The notes below the pieces were generated by a model. That model had not been told where the DNA came from. It saw only the letters and a list, made by a program, of their open reading frames with translations, and searched no databases. From NCBI GenBank assembly GCA_028382965.1, contig JAOEUK010000015.1, positions 1 to 40,217 of the forward strand: a stretch of 40,217 nucleotides of DNA, read 5' to 3'. This stretch comes from Candidatus Puniceispirillum sp. (GTDB lineage Bacteria > Pseudomonadota > Alphaproteobacteria > Puniceispirillales > Puniceispirillaceae). A program made the translations under genes and the position numbers. This document shows positions 34,121-40,217 of this stretch, piece after piece. Position 1 is the stretch's first letter. Each line of letters begins with the position of its first letter.

Positions 34121-34156
34121 CCTTGAGGCGCTTTTTGTGCCTCAGGGTTTTCTTTT
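34121..34156 (+). terminator. Rho-independent terminator
   Basis: CCTTGAGGC pairs with GCCTCAGGG (one G-T pair) around a 9-nt loop, followed by TTTTCTTTT. It lies only 26 nt before the helicase-like gene, so that gene needs a promoter overlapping the terminator or read-through (conditional antitermination is possible). Confidence 0.75.
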
Positions 34157-34182
34157 GTCTGAAACAAGGAGAATAAACAAGA

Positions 34183-35457
34183 ATGAACAAAGAAATTAAG
34201 ATTATCGACCACCCTTGCGGTAGTGGCAAAACGACAAGAATGATTGAAAACTTCAAGGAAGACCAAAAGTACCTCGTCATCCTACCTTTGTTGACTGAAG
34301 TAACCAGAGTCATCGAAGGGTCAAAGGACATTGAGTTTGTCCAGCCTGATGAAAATGATAATGAACATGGAACCAAGACCAGTAGCCTAGAGTCACATCT
34401 CTTGCTCGGCAGTAATATAGCGACCACCCATAAGATGTACGAAAGACTGGTTCCTATGGTCAAAGCTGGTCTCTTAGATGATTACGACATCATCATTGAT
34501 GAAGTTCCAAATGTTGTTAAATCAGTTACGTCTAAATCCAGAACCTCAATCCAAGAGTTTTACGTTGATGCTGGCTATATGGATGTGGATGCAGGAACAG
34601 GCTTAGTTAAACCAACTCATAAGTGGAGACAAAACCAAGACCAAGTCTCTGACACCTTAAGTCCAAAGATACTAAAGTACGCTGAAAGTGGGTGTCTTTA
34701 TCTTCAAGATGGAGAGATGTTCATTTGGGCTTTACCTCAGTGTATTTTATCTGCTGGCAATTCAGTAACAGTGATGACCTACAAGGCTGAAGGCTCAATG
34801 TTGTTGTCTTACCTTCGTAAACTTGGGTTGTCCTTCCGAGTGAGTAATGACAATCACCTTGAAGAAGACTTCAGAACCAAGGCAGCTGAGTTGATTACCA
34901 TCGAAGACATTGGAGCATTATCCAAGACTAACTTCAGTTACACCGGGCAGGTGCAGGGAATGTCGTTACCGTCTTATGCGACGAAGGTAGCCAGGTCACT
35001 TAAGAACCTAAAAGAAAGAAAGCTAGTTGGTGTCGACATCAACAACATCCTCATCACTTGTAAGAAAGACGCTTGGCTAAAAGCAAGCAACGACAACCAG
35101 CCAAAACCTGAGTCTGAAGAGAACGAAAAGACAAAGTCAAAGCCTGGTGTCTTCGCTAAAAACTCAAGACTTAAAGACGTCAACTGGATATCAAATACAA
35201 CCAGAGGAACCAATGACTTCATTCATTGCTCTCACCTTGTTTACCTCTATGACCAGAATATAAACACAGTGGTCGCAAGGTGGCTTGGGGACAGTTCAAG
35301 AGCCTTTAATGACGCCTATGCTCTGACTGAACTAGTCCAGTGGGTATGGCGGTCTAGAGTCAGAAGAGGGGAGCCAATTACTCTCTATCTTCCGTCACCA
35401 AGGATGAGGAGGTTATTCGAAGAGTGGTTGTATAATACCAAAACAACAAGAACCTGA
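34183..35457 (+). CDS. SF2 helicase-like ATPase, phage type
   Basis: The 424-residue protein starts with ATG 34183 behind AAGGAG. Walker A is HPCGSGKTTR (10-19), a TTHKMYERL motif follows near 81, and Walker B is IIIDEVP (103-109), giving a DEAD-like DExx box. A C-terminal QWVWRSRVRRGEPITLYLPS supplies arginines in the motif VI position. The middle (about 310-345) has a Lys/Glu/Ser-rich linker. Small SF2 enzymes of this layout occur in phages; the substrate is unknown. No other replication genes are beside it. Confidence 0.7.
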   Translation: MNKEIKIIDHPCGSGKTTRMIENFKEDQKYLVILPLLTEVTRVIEGSKDIEFVQPDENDNEHGTKTSSLESHLLLGSNIATTHKMYERLVPMVKAGLLDDYDIIIDEVPNVVKSVTSKSRTSIQEFYVDAGYMDVDAGTGLVKPTHKWRQNQDQVSDTLSPKILKYAESGCLYLQDGEMFIWALPQCILSAGNSVTVMTYKAEGSMLLSYLRKLGLSFRVSNDNHLEEDFRTKAAELITIEDIGALSKTNFSYTGQVQGMSLPSYATKVARSLKNLKERKLVGVDINNILITCKKDAWLKASNDNQPKPESEENEKTKSKPGVFAKNSRLKDVNWISNTTRGTNDFIHCSHLVYLYDQNINTVVARWLGDSSRAFNDAYALTELVQWVWRSRVRRGEPITLYLPSPRMRRLFEEWLYNTKTTRT

Positions 35458-35520
35458 GCCTTTAGTCCCCTTTAGTAAACCCAAGTCCACTCTAATCACT
35501 GGGGTTACAAATAACTCCTA

Positions 35521-35566
35521 AGCACCAGGTTCTTTACTTGTCTTTGCAAGTGGTGACTTGGGTGCT
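35521..35566 (+). repeat. Nested stem-loops after the helicase-like gene
   Basis: AGCACC (35521) can pair with GGTGCT (35561-35566), enclosing an inner ACTTG/CAAGT hairpin (35536-35551). AGGGTTTTG follows. It may act as a weak terminator or as leader structure for the next gene, whose start is 13 nt away. Confidence 0.35.
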
Positions 35567-35578
35567 AGGGTTTTGTCT

Positions 35579-36055
35579 ATGATGACTAGGTTTGTTCTTA
35601 CACTTTTGATTGGGCTTGTGGTTTCGGTGGGGGCTTTGGTTTCTGGTGCTGAACCGGTGTTGGCTGATGATGGCTTAGTCACTCCAAAGGTTAAATCTCA
35701 ACTCCTTTTTGATCGGTTATGGGAAGAACAACAAGCGCAGGCATCAAAGGGACTTGAGAAAAGGAAGAATAAAGAACGGGCAAAACGACTACTTTGTGAG
35801 CGATTAAGTGTAAACACAAAGCTTAAAACTTACCTTAGAGAAATTGTTGGCGTTAAACTAAAAAGTAACCCCAAAAGCATCTCAGTTGAGAGTGTTCAGT
35901 ATCAAAATGTTACAAGTTTATATGGCGTGTGTTCTGTCATTCTCTACACGCCTGTGGGACCGTGCTTTTTTGATGCCAGCCCAGGTAAGCCAATGAACAT
36001 CAGGTCAATAGAAATTAATAATAGGAAACAAAGTGATGACTGCAAAAATAACTAA
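35579..36055 (+). CDS. Hypothetical exported protein (158 aa)
   Basis: ATG 35579 is chosen (ATG 35582 equally possible) over a TTG at 35558. A signal peptide (MMTRFVLTLLIGLVV..., likely cleavage after VLA) is followed by a charged helical part with LEKRKNKERAKR and a C-terminal part with cysteines (C79, C127, C136, C155) that could form disulfides in the periplasm. No family is recognised. The next gene starts before this one ends, so the two are co-translated. Confidence 0.6.
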   Translation: MMTRFVLTLLIGLVVSVGALVSGAEPVLADDGLVTPKVKSQLLFDRLWEEQQAQASKGLEKRKNKERAKRLLCERLSVNTKLKTYLREIVGVKLKSNPKSISVESVQYQNVTSLYGVCSVILYTPVGPCFFDASPGKPMNIRSIEINNRKQSDDCKNN

Positions 36056-36725
36056 AATTTTTGTCATTTATTGGTGTCTTTTGGTTTGCTTAACTAGCCC
36101 GGTAATGGCTGGTTCTCTTGCCGATAAATACGAGGATCAAAAAAATAAAGGAATAGAAATTAACCCTGATGTGCAGGCATTTATTGAGGCTCGTGCAGCT
36201 GATAACAGGCTTGTGATAGAGAAAGGCAAGTTGCACATCATTGGACAGGGTTATCCAAAAGCTTTTCAGAAACTGGGAAATAATATACTTCACCCGGTGA
36301 AATTTGGTATAAATTGGTTTGGAGTTTATGAATTGGAGGATGGATTATTCGGTTTTTTAAGAAGTGATATCAGCGATAAATATGTCTGTCATTGGGGCCA
36401 TAACCCAATTAGCCTTCAGCTTGTTGCTCTTGCAAAGCGGGATGATAAAGGGTCGTACACTTTTAAATCCAGGTTCGGAATGACCGGGCCATATTTGCAA
36501 ACGAGTCGTCTTCCTAAAGCGTTCGAATTAAATCTTAAAACTAAATCCTGTTTCTATGAGAAGGATGCTGGATCTGGTGTTGCTAAGTGCGAAATTCTCT
36601 CCCCTCCAGACTCCTATAACTTTCGTTACCGGGAAACTAGACGCGTTCAGCAGACTTTTGAGGCTGATATAAAGAGAGTGCCACGCTACCTTGAGAAACT
36701 AAAAACCTGCAAATTTAGAAAATAG
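36036..36725 (+). CDS. Hypothetical exported protein (229 aa)
   Basis: The start ATG 36036 (a GTG precedes it directly) overlaps the previous gene by 20 nt. A signal peptide (ITKIFVIYWCLLVCLTSPVMA) precedes a mature domain of about 205 residues with several Tyr/Phe/Trp-rich strands (KFGINWFGVYELEDGLFGF) and three cysteines. The family is unknown. The paired secreted proteins may act together in the envelope or outside the cell (inference). Confidence 0.6.
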   Translation: MTAKITKIFVIYWCLLVCLTSPVMAGSLADKYEDQKNKGIEINPDVQAFIEARAADNRLVIEKGKLHIIGQGYPKAFQKLGNNILHPVKFGINWFGVYELEDGLFGFLRSDISDKYVCHWGHNPISLQLVALAKRDDKGSYTFKSRFGMTGPYLQTSRLPKAFELNLKTKSCFYEKDAGSGVAKCEILSPPDSYNFRYRETRRVQQTFEADIKRVPRYLEKLKTCKFRK

Positions 36726-36853
36726 AGAATCTTAATCAGCGCAAATGATGTCAACACGATTCTCTCAAAAACAGCAAGTGAGAAAACTACTCTCATTAAC
36801 TCTCGGCTGAGTGTTTCTAACGCCATGGAAAGCCTTTTGTTAATGATTTTGCG

Positions 36854-36930
36854 GTGGTGGTCCCAGAGCGGCTCGAACGCCCAACCTTCTGTTTCGAAGA
36901 CAGATGCTCTATCCAATTGAGCTATGGGAC
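36854..36930 (-). tRNA. tRNA-Arg(TCG)
   Basis: On the minus strand this is a 77-nt tRNA with encoded CCA (36854-36856). Acceptor GGTCCCA pairs with TGGGACC, the D-arm is GCTC/GAGC, the anticodon stem TCTGT/ACAGA encloses CTTCGAA with anticodon TCG (arginine CGA codon), and the T-loop is TTCGAGC. The integrase relic to its right suggests that it once served as an integration site, but no second copy of its 3' end was seen. Confidence 0.95.
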
Positions 36931-37086
36931 CATCATGATGGATTACCATTATCAAGCGGTAGAATATAGGGTTGTTCTTTGTTTTTTTTTGAAATCAACA
37001 AGAACAATAACCGACTCTTTAGCCCCCTTTTTTGAAGTCGTGAGATTGCGATGGGTACTGGGGGTGTGGTTTTAGGGGTAGGAATC

Positions 37087-38003
37087 CTAACCTATCTTAT
37101 TAACCAAATCCTCTGCCCTAAGATGAGTGTATCTAAAGAGCATCCTTGCGTCCTTATGACCTGATATCACTGCCACCTCGGCCCCAATTCAAAGAACCTA
37201 CTTATTGCTTCATGGCGAAGGTCATGGAACCGAAGGTCACACAAGTCAGCACGTTTCCTTAAACGCTCCCACGCTAACCTGAAGGCATTGGCATTAACTG
37301 GGAATGGAGTAGGGGTGTCCTGTCGTAAACTCTGGTTACTCAAGACTTGGATTGCCTTCTTTGATAAAGGGACTTCCCTGCTTGACCCGTTCTTGGTCAA
37401 TTGCAGATAAGCCAGTTGTTTCTCTAGGTTTATGTTCTCCCAAGTCAGGCCAAGGATTTCACTTCTCCTCATTCCTGTTTCAATAGTAAAGACAACGATA
37501 GGCCATATGTGAGGATTGAGAGTTAGATGGGACGCTTGCTCCAGACGCTCATACTCGCCTTTGTTTAACCTTCGCTGCCTTGGCTTTGAGATTGGAGGCA
37601 TCTTGATGAAGTCGACTGGGTTGGAAGACAGCATCAGCCCCCATTCATGAGTGGCTATCTTTAGGCAGTGTTTAATTAGGACAAGGTCGTAGTAACAGGC
37701 TCGTTCACCATCCTTCAGACGATGGTCTCTGAAGTCAGCTAAAGATTGAGAAGTAAGTTTGTCGATTGTCAGACAACTAACATGGTCTTTAATCAGCCGA
37801 CGAAGTCGCCTTAGTTCCGTCTCCTTTCCACGCTTGGAAACCGTCACTTCCCGACAGTAACGATGCAGCAAATTATCTAGGGTTACTTTGGACGGGTTGA
37901 GTTTGCCGAAAGTCTCACCCTCGAGGTTGGTCTCTTGCTCAACTGCCCACTGCGATGTCATCAGGTGAAACTCGTTCTGTATACGCACTTCGTCATTACT
38001 CAT
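37087..38003 (-). pseudogene. Tyrosine integrase, frameshifted and N-terminally truncated
   Basis: The leftward frame 38003-37167 encodes a core-binding region (VTLDNLLHRYCREVTVSKRGKETE) and part of the catalytic domain with ETGMRRSEILGLTWENI and LRFHDLRHEAISRFFELG, then hits a stop. Shifting frame near 37190 restores EVAVISGHKDARMLFRYTHL and AEDLVNK, including the catalytic His and Tyr, up to TAG at 37087-37089. Compared with relatives, about 10 nt seem to be deleted at the break. The N-terminal arm-binding domain is also missing. The integrase is therefore inactive. Confidence 0.85.
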
Positions 38004-38008
38004 TACAG

Positions 38009-38152
38009 ACCAGACTTACCAAGAGCAAGGGTAAGGTAAATATATTCAATCTTGCAAAAAATGCAGGAACATCAGTTGAACAACTGGAGAGATTCTATCT
38101 CAAAAATTTAGAGATGAATGACGAGTTAGTTAAAAATTTACAGACATTCTGA
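38009..38152 (+). pseudogene. C-terminal relic of another integrase
   Basis: The rightward frame ending at TGA 38150-38152 encodes TRLTKSKGKVNIFNLAKNAG, then TSVEQLERFYLKNLEMNDELVKNL. The pattern NIFNLAKNAGTSVEQLERFY is the C-terminal end of a phage-type integrase, where the Y is catalytic. Everything upstream of about 38009 is missing and is replaced by the oppositely oriented integrase pseudogene. The longer formal frame from 37955 is an artefact of that junction. Confidence 0.65.
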
Positions 38153-38178
38153 TCACTCAAAACCCAAGAGAATCGATA

Positions 38179-38490
38179 ATGAAAAAACCAGAGATTGTTG
38201 ATCATTTATCAGGATTAGATACAGGTGTTTTTGAGAGGGGATATCATCATCAAGTCGGTGATGGAGAGTGGTATGAGGTTTTTGTAAACAAGACTATTAA
38301 AGAAGAATTTGATCTGGATACTGTGGCAAAGTTCTTGATGGAATTTCATTATGTATGTCTGAAAGATTATGAAGATCTAAACCAGATTACATTCTTCGTT
38401 CCAGTTGGTGAACTGAAATACACCATCAGTTATTTGACCAACTTTCTTTTACACCAACTTGAAGGTGCGGAACCACAAGTCCACGTTTGA
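38179..38490 (+). CDS. Hypothetical protein (103 aa)
   Basis: ATG 38179, 26 nt after the integrase relic, has only AAGAGA as a weak ribosome binding site. The product is a soluble, acidic alpha/beta protein with aromatic-rich segments (GEWYEVFVNKTIKEEFDLDT, LMEFHYVCLKDYEDLNQITF). No family is recognised and no signal peptide is present. It lies in an area of rearranged sequence but appears intact. Confidence 0.5.
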   Translation: MKKPEIVDHLSGLDTGVFERGYHHQVGDGEWYEVFVNKTIKEEFDLDTVAKFLMEFHYVCLKDYEDLNQITFFVPVGELKYTISYLTNFLLHQLEGAEPQVHV

Positions 38491-38531
38491 GTATAATGCT
38501 GGTGAATCTTCTCTGTATCAGAAAGAACTCG

Positions 38532-38564
38532 TAAACCTCGACCAATTACCGACCTGTGCGCTTT
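38532..38564 (+). repeat. 33-nt dispersed repeat, copy 1
   Basis: The sequence starts TAAACCTCGACCAATTACCG and ends TGTGCGCTTT. A second copy is at 39540-39572 in the same orientation with two C/T differences. Both copies are intergenic, 1008 nt apart, one on each side of the leftward gene pair. Confidence 0.75.
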
Positions 38565-38580
38565 CCCTGTAGTGGGATTA

Positions 38581-38695
38581 GTGTGTCTAGAACACACCGC
38601 AGATTAGATACTCTAGAGACTAATAATTATTCAATCATTAGAACCTTGCATCTTCGATGCAATCGTCCGTAGGACGAGGGTTAATGAATGATTTT
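38581..38695 (+). ncRNA. Candidate structured RNA element
   Basis: Four hairpins occur in 115 nt: GTGTGT/ACACAC (38581-38597), TTGCATC/GATGCAA with loop TTC (38646-38662), TCGTCC/GGACGA with loop GTA (38663-38677), and an enclosing AATCATT/AATGATT stem (38633-38639 with 38687-38693). The last three form a three-way junction, followed by TTTATTCTT. It begins 17 nt after the 33-nt repeat. Strand is assumed; an element shared by both strands as a bidirectional terminator is possible. Confidence 0.4.
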
Positions 38696-38908
38696 ATTCT
38701 TACGCTTTTCTTTACGCCAAAGAATGAAAAGAATGATTATTAAAAGTGGTTGTAGAATAACAAAAATGATTATGTTTATTGCTTCGTAAGAGAGCCCCAA
38801 GATCTCTGCCAAGTCGACTAAAAAGATAACACAAACCTTGAAGATGAAATCCAGTATTTCATTACCCGAGTTGCCCATAGTGTTATACGCATCGACATAC
38901 TTGTTCAT
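38681..38908 (-). CDS. Small membrane protein (75 aa)
   Basis: The leftward frame starts with ATG 38908 (AGG upstream). Two hydrophobic segments (about 19-38 and 45-64) are followed by a very basic tail WRKEKRKNKIIH, so a helical hairpin with a cytoplasmic C-terminus is expected. It follows a secreted-protein gene by 23 nt in the same direction, suggesting an operon. No family recognised. Confidence 0.55.
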   Translation of the reverse strand: MNKYVDAYNTMGNSGNEILDFIFKVCVIFLVDLAEILGLSYEAINIIIFVILQPLLIIILFILWRKEKRKNKIIH

Positions 38909-38931
38909 TCAAACCTGCCGCTTAATTTAAT

Positions 38932-39483
38932 CTATAATTTTCCACACATTTCTGCTGCTCGATCCAATGCATCACTCACGCCATCATTACTCCAACTGTT
39001 CTGTGGTATATCAAAATAGTCAGTGATTTTGACTTCATCTGAATCAACATATTCTATGACTAGTGGGTTCTCCCCGCTCAATATCGCTTTCAATTCATCA
39101 ATACCACCCCAACCCATATCAATGGTTGCACGATGCCCCATGAGGAATGGGGATGCATGGATAACCTTCACAATCACCTCACCACCGTTGAATTTAGTGG
39201 TTACATAACTGCCCTTGAGTTGTTCTATTTTTGGATGATTTGAGTAAGTGTAAACAAAGGTAAGCAGATTACCCTTATCACAGTGACCCTTTACCAGACG
39301 CACATGAAGTCCATCACCATGCGTTACTTGTCCGTTCACCGTTGCATGAACTGAGTTTTCAGTGATGAAGTTAACCACCCATTTGTCATCAACACCCTCT
39401 TCTGCCACAAGTTTTGCAGATGATGGTGATGGAAGACTGATTCCAAGTAATGCCATAAATGAGAAAATTCTAATTAACTGCAT
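38932..39483 (-). CDS. Hypothetical exported protein (183 aa)
   Basis: ATG 39483 starts a signal peptide (MQLIRIFSFMALLGISLPSPSSA, cleavage after SSA). The mature part of about 160 residues is mainly beta, with HATVNGQVTHGDGLHVRLVKGHCD, FVYTYSNHP, and a C-terminal ALDRAAEMCGKL; the two cysteines may pair. The first strands with CDxGNLLTFVYT resemble general bacterial hypothetical periplasmic proteins, but no named family is assigned. Confidence 0.6.
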   Translation of the reverse strand: MQLIRIFSFMALLGISLPSPSSAKLVAEEGVDDKWVVNFITENSVHATVNGQVTHGDGLHVRLVKGHCDKGNLLTFVYTYSNHPKIEQLKGSYVTTKFNGGEVIVKVIHASPFLMGHRATIDMGWGGIDELKAILSGENPLVIEYVDSDEVKITDYFDIPQNSWSNDGVSDALDRAAEMCGKL

Positions 39484-39539
39484 GAAATTATCATCATATA
39501 GAATTGTGTTATTGGAAAGGCACTAAGTTGATGTTTGCA

Positions 39540-39572
39540 TAAACCTCGACCAATCACCGACCCGTGCGCTTT
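39540..39572 (+). repeat. 33-nt dispersed repeat, copy 2
   Basis: This matches 38532-38564 at 31 of 33 positions. It lies 57 nt upstream of the leftward exported-protein gene. Sequence outside the unit does not match between the copies apart from a few bases. Confidence 0.75.
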
Positions 39573-39674
39573 GACTGTTCTGGTTTGGGTTCATATCAAA
39601 ATGAAGTCAGAGGGGTGTGAAAGTGTCCAAAACCTTACTCACCTAAATTTATGTGTAAAAAAAGTTAAAAAAGT

Positions 39675-39702
39675 AAAAAAACATCACTTTTTTTCAAAGT
39701 GA
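39675..39702 (-). terminator. Rho-independent terminator for leftward transcription
   Basis: On the minus strand TCACTTT, a short loop and AAAGTGA are followed within two bases by a run of seven T residues (39681-39675). It would end a leftward transcript coming from the right edge, such as the partial gene at 40092. Confidence 0.6.
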
Positions 39703-39949
39703 CCCCTCTAGTTCTTATAAGTAGAAGTAAGAAATGTAGATGTTTCTGTTCACATCAAATGACCTGATTAGGTCTGTCGTAATACTCCATGAACCTGATG
39801 GAAGTTAGGTTCTGAATTTCCTCTGAGTTGATGTAGGGGTGAAGTTCCATACTTGAGTTCTGTGAGTCAAAGTTGCATCGATACGTTTCTAATCATTCCG
39901 AAAGAATGTCTACCAAGACTAAAACGGTAGCAAATATTGTTAGTAAGAC

Positions 39950-40006
39950 GGGGGAGAAATAACCCCCATAGAATATAAAAGGTAATCACGTCTGCATTAT
40001 ATTCTA
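39950..40006. repeat. Two adjacent inverted repeats
   Basis: GGGGG (39950-39954) faces CCCCC (39963-39967) across an 8-nt loop. Directly after it, TAGAATATAA (39969-39978) faces TTATATTCTA (39997-40006) across 18 nt. No gene is seen between 39573 and 40091; these structures are the only notable features of that stretch besides the terminator at 39675. Confidence 0.5.
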
Positions 40007-40091
40007 ACCGAAGGTAAAGTTGAGAAAGAGGTCAAACTCGCATAATCCCAGAGATATGGATTTGACTGAATGTGAAGCACAGGTTCTTCCC

Positions 40092-40217
40092 TCACAACTC
40101 TCTGAATTTCAAAGATGGTACTATTGGTTCTGAGAGTTTCTCTGATGTGATGCGTTCTTCATTTTTCAGACTCAAATACTGAGAAATCGCACTGCCCTTA
40201 TAGTCAGCTACAGCTTT
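40092..40217 (-). CDS. C-terminal end of a leftward gene, cut by window edge
   Basis: The frame enters at 40217 and encodes 41 residues, KAVADYKGSAISQYLSLKNE followed by a stretch ending ...SLKFREL, before TGA at 40092-40094. Composition is protein-like and a leftward terminator lies further on at 39675. The length is too short to assign a family. A small rightward frame on the opposite strand (MDLTECEAQ...) is considered less likely. Confidence 0.4.
   Translation of the reverse strand, partial: KAVADYKGSAISQYLSLKNEERITSEKLSEPIVPSLKFREL

Noticed and set aside
36854-38003. tRNA-Arg as a boundary of a second island within the window
   Set aside because: No duplicate of the tRNA-Arg 3' end was found on either side, and the neighbouring integrase is broken, so boundaries cannot be drawn.
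38532-39572. 33-nt repeat considered as a CRISPR remnant
   Set aside because: Only two units, about 1 kb apart with genes between them, and no Cas genes.
40055-40132. 25-codon rightward frame (MDLTECEAQ...) considered as a leader peptide
   Set aside because: No ribosome binding site; the opposite strand has a better coding frame running in from the edge.

Overview
The window looks like a piece of an alphaproteobacterial chromosome, probably from a marine lineage of fairly low GC such as SAR116; the lineage is an inference. The main clue is the gene order murA, DUF2948, hisD, UPF0262, low-molecular-weight phosphatase, infA, maf, RNase E/G, yacG, tRNA-Phe, which is a familiar alphaproteobacterial neighbourhood.

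Layout. (1) 1-10865 is core chromosome: a tRNA cut by the left edge, a short zinc-ribbon gene, tRNA-Ser(CGA), a CoA-binding/O-acetylhomoserine sulfhydrylase fusion, a TVP38-type membrane protein, and the murA-to-yacG block ending at tRNA-Phe(GAA). (2) About 10871-33258 is a 22.4 kb genomic island in the 3' end of tRNA-Phe. It is bounded by a 21-nt direct repeat (10850-10870 and 33238-33258). It has a P4-type integrase at its right end and an identical 17-nt motif (10924-10940 and 33092-33108) just inside each end, which are good candidates for integrase arm sites. (3) 33259-40217 is a second accessory zone with decayed sequence, an orphan SF2-helicase-like gene, secreted proteins of unknown function, tRNA-Arg(TCG), two integrase relics butted together near 38005, and hairpin-rich repeated sequence.

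Inside the island three modules can be separated. The replication/mobilisation core (10990-13960) has an unknown protein, an AlpA-type regulator, a RepB-like primase and a RepA-like ATPase, with no capsid, tail or conjugation genes, as in phage satellites or small integrative elements. The second module (14239-16793) has four very small, mostly membrane-type proteins, two of them apparent tandem duplicates, a secreted trypsin-like/PDZ protease and two unknown proteins. The third (17120-30205) is a metabolic cargo organised around a GntR regulator and a divergent promoter region. Leftward run GntR, a PrpB-like methylisocitrate lyase, a MmgE/PrpD protein and an AbrB-type membrane protein. Rightward run a second MmgE/PrpD protein, a TcuA-like flavoprotein, a TctC receptor, a fused TctA-TctB permease, an ornithine cyclodeaminase/mu-crystallin family enzyme and a third MmgE/PrpD protein. 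Read together, these suggest uptake of a tri- or polycarboxylate (possibly an amino-polycarboxylate), its oxidation or dehydration, and C-C cleavage. No citrate or methylcitrate synthase is present, so the substrate is probably imported rather than made.

The cargo is flanked by relics: a frameshifted 1-Cys peroxiredoxin fragment on the left (about 16762-17070) and a Sel1-repeat gene that seems to have lost its 5' end on the right (about 30272). This suggests that the cargo entered the element by recombination.
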